This document shows, in pieces, positions 16,907 through 20,133 of a stretch of DNA of 20,133 nucleotides. The DNA lies in contig JBELEM010000031.1 of the NCBI GenBank assembly GCA_042093735.1, positions 1-20,133 of the forward strand, written 5' to 3'. Made by a program: the position numbers and the translations under genes. Every line of letters starts with the position of its first letter. The first letter of the stretch is position 1. The DNA comes from Hellea sp042093735 (GTDB lineage Bacteria; Pseudomonadota; Alphaproteobacteria; Caulobacterales; Maricaulaceae). The notes below the pieces were generated by a model. It was given only the letters and a program-made list of their open reading frames with translations, was not told the origin of the DNA and searched no databases.

Positions 16907-16961
16907 CACATATTCTTATCATTAAAGTTGGCAAAGCTGGATTAAATGTTTATGGGATAGT

Positions 16962-19397
16962 ATGAAAAAAATTCTTCTTACATCCGTCTTTTTTATTTCT
17001 TCCTGTCAGCAATCTAGTGATGTTGCAGGGACACAGAACTCTCAAGTAGATTTTGGTAAAACTAATAATGCATTACTAAGTGAAGCCCCACAAATTATTC
17101 TGCCAGGGGCACCAGGCCAGTCTTCACAGACATTGAATGCTGGAGATGCTATAAAAGTAGCAAATAATAGCTATTCATTCGATGATGCTTCTTTCATGCG
17201 GAATATGATACCACATCACAACCAAGCTGTTGAAATGTCTGATTTGGTGGCGGCTCGTACAAACAAAGAAGAAATAATTGCGCTTGCGGGCCGAATAAAG
17301 GCATCTCAGGGTGATGAAATTAAGTTTATGCAAGATTGGCTATCAGAAAGAAATGAACATCTTAAAATGGACGATCACAGCCATCATCATTCTGACCACC
17401 AAAAAATGGAAGGCATGGCAAGCCCTGAGCAGATGCAACAATTAAGGGACTCCTCAGGTACTGATTTCGATAAATTATTTTTAAGCCTTATGATCTCGCA
17501 TCATGAAGGTGCATTGACTATGGTTAAAGACCTCACAGATCAGCCTGGATCAGCATATGATCCAATTCTTTATGATTTCACTAGTGATATTCTTAATGAT
17601 CAGACAAGTGAAATTGAGCTTATGAGCGCTATACTTAGCTCATTCTCCTCAGACCCAAGAGCCACACTTTCGGCTGGTTTTCTAGATGCTGAAGAGGCGT
17701 CAATGAATTTAAAGCTCATAAGTTTTACACCAAAGCCCGCAGGTTTTTTTGATCCCAATAATCCTTCAGGGATGCCTCCTGTTATAACAGATGATAACGA
17801 AGAGTTTGAAAACCGCGTTGATGATGGGCAGAGTTTAGACGGTACTGAATGGAGTGATCGTTCGCCATTATTAAGTTTTTCTAACACAGATATGGCATTT
17901 CATAAGGATATATTGGTAGCAGGTAATTATCATGGATTTAACATCTATAAACTCCAAGATGACGGAATTCCTAAGCTCCACAGCTCTGTAGTTTGTCCCG
18001 GCGGACAAGGTGATGTTTCCATAATAGGCGACTTATTGCTTATGTCTGTAGAACAGACACGTGGGCGTGTTGATTGCGGTTTGCAGGGAATAAGTGAGGA
18101 TGTAAGTAAAGACCGCTTTAGGGGACTTAGAATTTTTGATATTAGCAATCTCTCAGTTCCTGTACAAGTGGGACAAGTTCAGACATGCAGAGGATCGCAC
18201 ACGCATTCTGTTGTTGAACAAGATGATACCCGATTGATAGTTTATAACTCAGGAACATCATCTATACGAGAAGAAGAAGAGCTTGCAGGCTGTGTTGGTA
18301 GAATTCCTGGAGATAACCGAACAGCCCTTTTCCGTATAGATGTCATTGAAATTCCATTAGCTGATCCCTCAAAATCGCGTATTATAGATAGCCCGGCTGT
18401 GTTTGCTGATGAAAAGACAGGCAGATTAGCGGGCTTGTGGCAAGGAGGCGATCACGGAGACTCTACACAAGACACCCGACAAACTGACCACTGTCATGAC
18501 ATTACTGTTTTTCCTGAAGCTAAGATTGCAGCGGGAGCGTGTTCAGGAAATGGCATTATATTTGATATTTCAAATCCGCTAGAGCCAAAGCGTATAGACG
18601 AGGTTGTTGACCCTGGTTTTGCTTACTGGCATTCTGCCACTTTCAATAATGATGGTACAAAAGTTCTTTTCACTGATGAGTGGGGAGGCGGCGGCCGCCC
18701 AAGGTGTCGTGTGTATGACCCAAAAGATTGGGGAGCTGATGCGATCTTTGATATTGAAAATGGTAAGTTAGCTTTTAAAAGCTACTACAAAATACCTGCA
18801 CCGCAGTCTGATACCGAAAACTGCGTAGCACACAATGGCGCAATTGTTCCGGTTCCAGGAAGAGATATTTTTGCGCAGGCTTGGTATCAAGGTGGATTGT
18901 CCGTAATTGATTTTACGGATTCATCTAACCCAGTCGAGATTGCATATTATGATAGAGGTCCTATAAATAAGGATAAGCTTGTTACGGGTGGTTACTGGTC
19001 TACTTATTGGTATAAAGGTAAAGTTTATGGTACTGAAATAACTCGGGGGTTAGACGTATTTTCGTTGCTTCCAAGTGAATATTTAAGTGCGAATGAGATT
19101 GCTGCCGCTGAACTTGCTGAACAGGGGGATACATTTAATCCTCAACAGCAATTTTCTGTGTCATGGCCTGCTGAGCCTGTAGTAGCGAAGGCTTACGTAG
19201 ATCAGCTAAGCCGTAGCAATATAATTACTGCTGAAAAGGCAGCTGTATTCATCGAAGACTTGGATAGAGCAGAAAAGCTGTTGGATGAGAACAAGCTAGA
19301 TGAAAAGCTGTCAAATTCATTGAAAATTCATGCTAATGCAACAAAATATGCAGATCTTTCTGATGTCTTTTTAGCATTAGCTGAACGACTTCAATAA
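16962..19397 (+). CDS. Large lipoprotein: DUF305 domain fused to an LVIVD-like beta-propeller
   Basis: This is an 811-residue periplasmic or surface lipoprotein. The signal peptide ends in ISSC (Cys15). Residues about 74-228 are a DUF305 domain, a four-helix bundle with two paired-His motifs: MIPHHNQAV (83-90) and MISHHEGAL (178-185). Between them is a His-rich loop (HSHHHSDH, 139-146). DUF305 proteins are often linked to copper or other metal handling. From about residue 290 a beta-propeller follows with repeated units such as GLRIFDISN, GIIFDISNPLEPKRI and GGLSVIDFTDSSNPVEI, matching the LVIVD repeat family. The last 100 residues are helical. No standard catalytic motif was found. GGGATAG precedes ATG 16962. 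It is downstream of the MORN gene and converges on the CBS gene. Function is not assigned. Confidence 0.82.
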   Translation: MKKILLTSVFFISSCQQSSDVAGTQNSQVDFGKTNNALLSEAPQIILPGAPGQSSQTLNAGDAIKVANNSYSFDDASFMRNMIPHHNQAVEMSDLVAARTNKEEIIALAGRIKASQGDEIKFMQDWLSERNEHLKMDDHSHHHSDHQKMEGMASPEQMQQLRDSSGTDFDKLFLSLMISHHEGALTMVKDLTDQPGSAYDPILYDFTSDILNDQTSEIELMSAILSSFSSDPRATLSAGFLDAEEASMNLKLISFTPKPAGFFDPNNPSGMPPVITDDNEEFENRVDDGQSLDGTEWSDRSPLLSFSNTDMAFHKDILVAGNYHGFNIYKLQDDGIPKLHSSVVCPGGQGDVSIIGDLLLMSVEQTRGRVDCGLQGISEDVSKDRFRGLRIFDISNLSVPVQVGQVQTCRGSHTHSVVEQDDTRLIVYNSGTSSIREEEELAGCVGRIPGDNRTALFRIDVIEIPLADPSKSRIIDSPAVFADEKTGRLAGLWQGGDHGDSTQDTRQTDHCHDITVFPEAKIAAGACSGNGIIFDISNPLEPKRIDEVVDPGFAYWHSATFNNDGTKVLFTDEWGGGGRPRCRVYDPKDWGADAIFDIENGKLAFKSYYKIPAPQSDTENCVAHNGAIVPVPGRDIFAQAWYQGGLSVIDFTDSSNPVEIAYYDRGPINKDKLVTGGYWSTYWYKGKVYGTEITRGLDVFSLLPSEYLSANEIAAAELAEQGDTFNPQQQFSVSWPAEPVVAKAYVDQLSRSNIITAEKAAVFIEDLDRAEKLLDENKLDEKLSNSLKIHANATKYADLSDVFLALAERLQ

Positions 19398-19438
19398 CAT
19401 ATCTCATTCTATCTTTAGGTGTATTTATTTTTTCGTTT

Positions 19439-19461
19439 AAACAAATATTGATTTTTTGTTT
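19439..19461. terminator. Possible weak bidirectional terminator between convergent genes
   Basis: AAACAAA (19439-19445) and TTTGTTT (19455-19461) form an AT-only style stem with a nine-base loop in the 76-base gap between two convergent genes. It has T-rich flanks but no GC-rich stem, so it is a weak candidate. Confidence 0.25.
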
Positions 19462-19473
19462 TAGAGGTGAAAA

Positions 19474-19980
19474 TTACCTGATAAAAACGGGTACAATCAC
19501 TAATAGTATTAAAGTATAAACCAATATAGAGCTCACAATTAAAAATATTTGGAAGTTACTGCTTATTTTTTCTTTAGTTTGGGCAACAAGTTGTGGCCAA
19601 GTATAAGATACAAAGTCACCTTGACTCATCACGGAAACTAAACGGTTATCAGAGTCGACTACAGGTAATCTACGGAAACGCTCATTAGACATTATTCTAA
19701 GCCAGTCTGAGAGTTTATCTGTTTCTTTAGCTGTCCGTATCTCACTTGTCATAATCTCACTGACAACAGTAATGGATGGGTCAAGTTCTTCTGCAACCAC
19801 TCGGCGAAATATATCTCGCTCAGTCATTAACCCAAGAACTTCGTTTTTATCGTTGACTATAACTATGGAACCATAGTTTTTATTAGCCATGAGTTTAGCT
19901 GCAGCTAATACTGTTGTATCAGGAGTACACGTTAACGGACTTGGCTTGCTTTTATATTCAGGACGGCCTTTAATTTGCAT
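19474..19980 (-). CDS. Two-CBS-domain protein with a C-terminal membrane anchor
   Basis: This is a 168-residue protein with two CBS domains (about 18-65 and 75-125), which in this family bind adenosyl nucleotides and act as regulatory sensors. Signatures are GSIVIVNDKNEVLGLMTERDIFRRV (first domain) and FRRLPVVDSDNRLVSVMSQGDF (second). A single hydrophobic helix at about 145-166 would anchor it in the inner membrane with the CBS pair in the cytoplasm. Stand-alone CBS pairs of this kind are common, but the added anchor is less so. The start at 19980 has an AAGGA-like ribosome site about 11 bases upstream on this strand. It is the only minus-strand gene in the right part and has no evident tie to its neighbours. 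No target protein is recognised. Confidence 0.85.
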   Translation of the reverse strand: MQIKGRPEYKSKPSPLTCTPDTTVLAAAKLMANKNYGSIVIVNDKNEVLGLMTERDIFRRVVAEELDPSITVVSEIMTSEIRTAKETDKLSDWLRIMSNERFRRLPVVDSDNRLVSVMSQGDFVSYTWPQLVAQTKEKISSNFQIFLIVSSILVYTLILLVIVPVFIR

Positions 19981-20133
19981 AAACTAATTTATCCTTTTTA
20001 TTTCTTGTGAATTATAAATACACATTTAGATGAAATTTAAATTATTTGTTACACATTCAATATTGCGTGTCTACTGATAAGCAATTAAATGAGGTGGTTA
20101 TGTTTAATTCGATTTAAGATATTGCGTTTTAAG

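Noticed and set aside
19981..20133. Right-edge sequence as a possible gene start or RNA
   Set aside because: It is AT-rich, with no long frame, hairpin or recognisable motif before the window ends.

Overview
The window looks like a piece of an AT-rich genome from a free-living, probably marine, gammaproteobacterium. The assignment rests on the mix of genes: a large TonB-dependent receptor, periplasmic PQQ-type quinoproteins, Pseudomonas-like acetoin dehydrogenase subunits, DUF305 and SGNH/HSL hydrolases. The exact clade (for example SAR86- or OM-group-like) cannot be fixed from this sequence alone. No rRNA, tRNA, CRISPR array, insertion sequence or phage gene was seen.

Left block (1-6765, all +). 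The 3' end of a membrane glucose-dehydrogenase-like quinoprotein is followed by E1 alpha and E1 beta of an acetoin/2-oxoacid dehydrogenase. Then comes a lipoprotein that joins a cytochrome c domain to a PQQ beta-propeller of the polyvinyl-alcohol-dehydrogenase type. After a gap holding an 11-bp inverted repeat there is a TonB-dependent outer-membrane receptor, closed by a strong intrinsic terminator. Read together, the block could import a substrate across the outer membrane, oxidise an alcohol in the periplasm and cleave a keto product inside the cell.

Middle block (6779-13930). A secreted SGNH/GDSL hydrolase (+) converges on an HSL-type alpha/beta esterase (-). A divergent intergenic region leads into two tandem SDR oxidoreductases (+), whose sequences suggest opposite cofactor preference (NAD versus NADP). 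Next is a second, complete E1 alpha - E1 beta - E2 operon. No E3 (dihydrolipoyl dehydrogenase) lies in the window, and the first E1 pair has no E2 of its own, so the E2 may be shared and E3 must come from elsewhere. The second E1 alpha has a changed thiamine-diphosphate/Mg motif (GEG and EIN in place of GDG and ENN).

Right block (14065-20133). A ThuA-like protein and an exported cyclase/kynurenine-formamidase-like metal hydrolase probably still belong to the catabolic neighbourhood. They are followed by a secreted MORN-repeat protein, a large lipoprotein joining DUF305 to an LVIVD-like beta-propeller, and, convergent on the minus strand, a two-CBS-domain protein with one C-terminal membrane segment.

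The best candidate for an undescribed system is the whole 1-16011 neighbourhood: a receptor, two quinoproteins, two SDRs, two esterases, a cyclase-type hydrolase and two acetoin-dehydrogenase-like E1 modules. This would suit uptake and stepwise oxidation of a hydroxylated or ester-containing substrate to acyl-CoA units. The substrate is not identifiable from sequence, and the functional link between genes is inferred from proximity.
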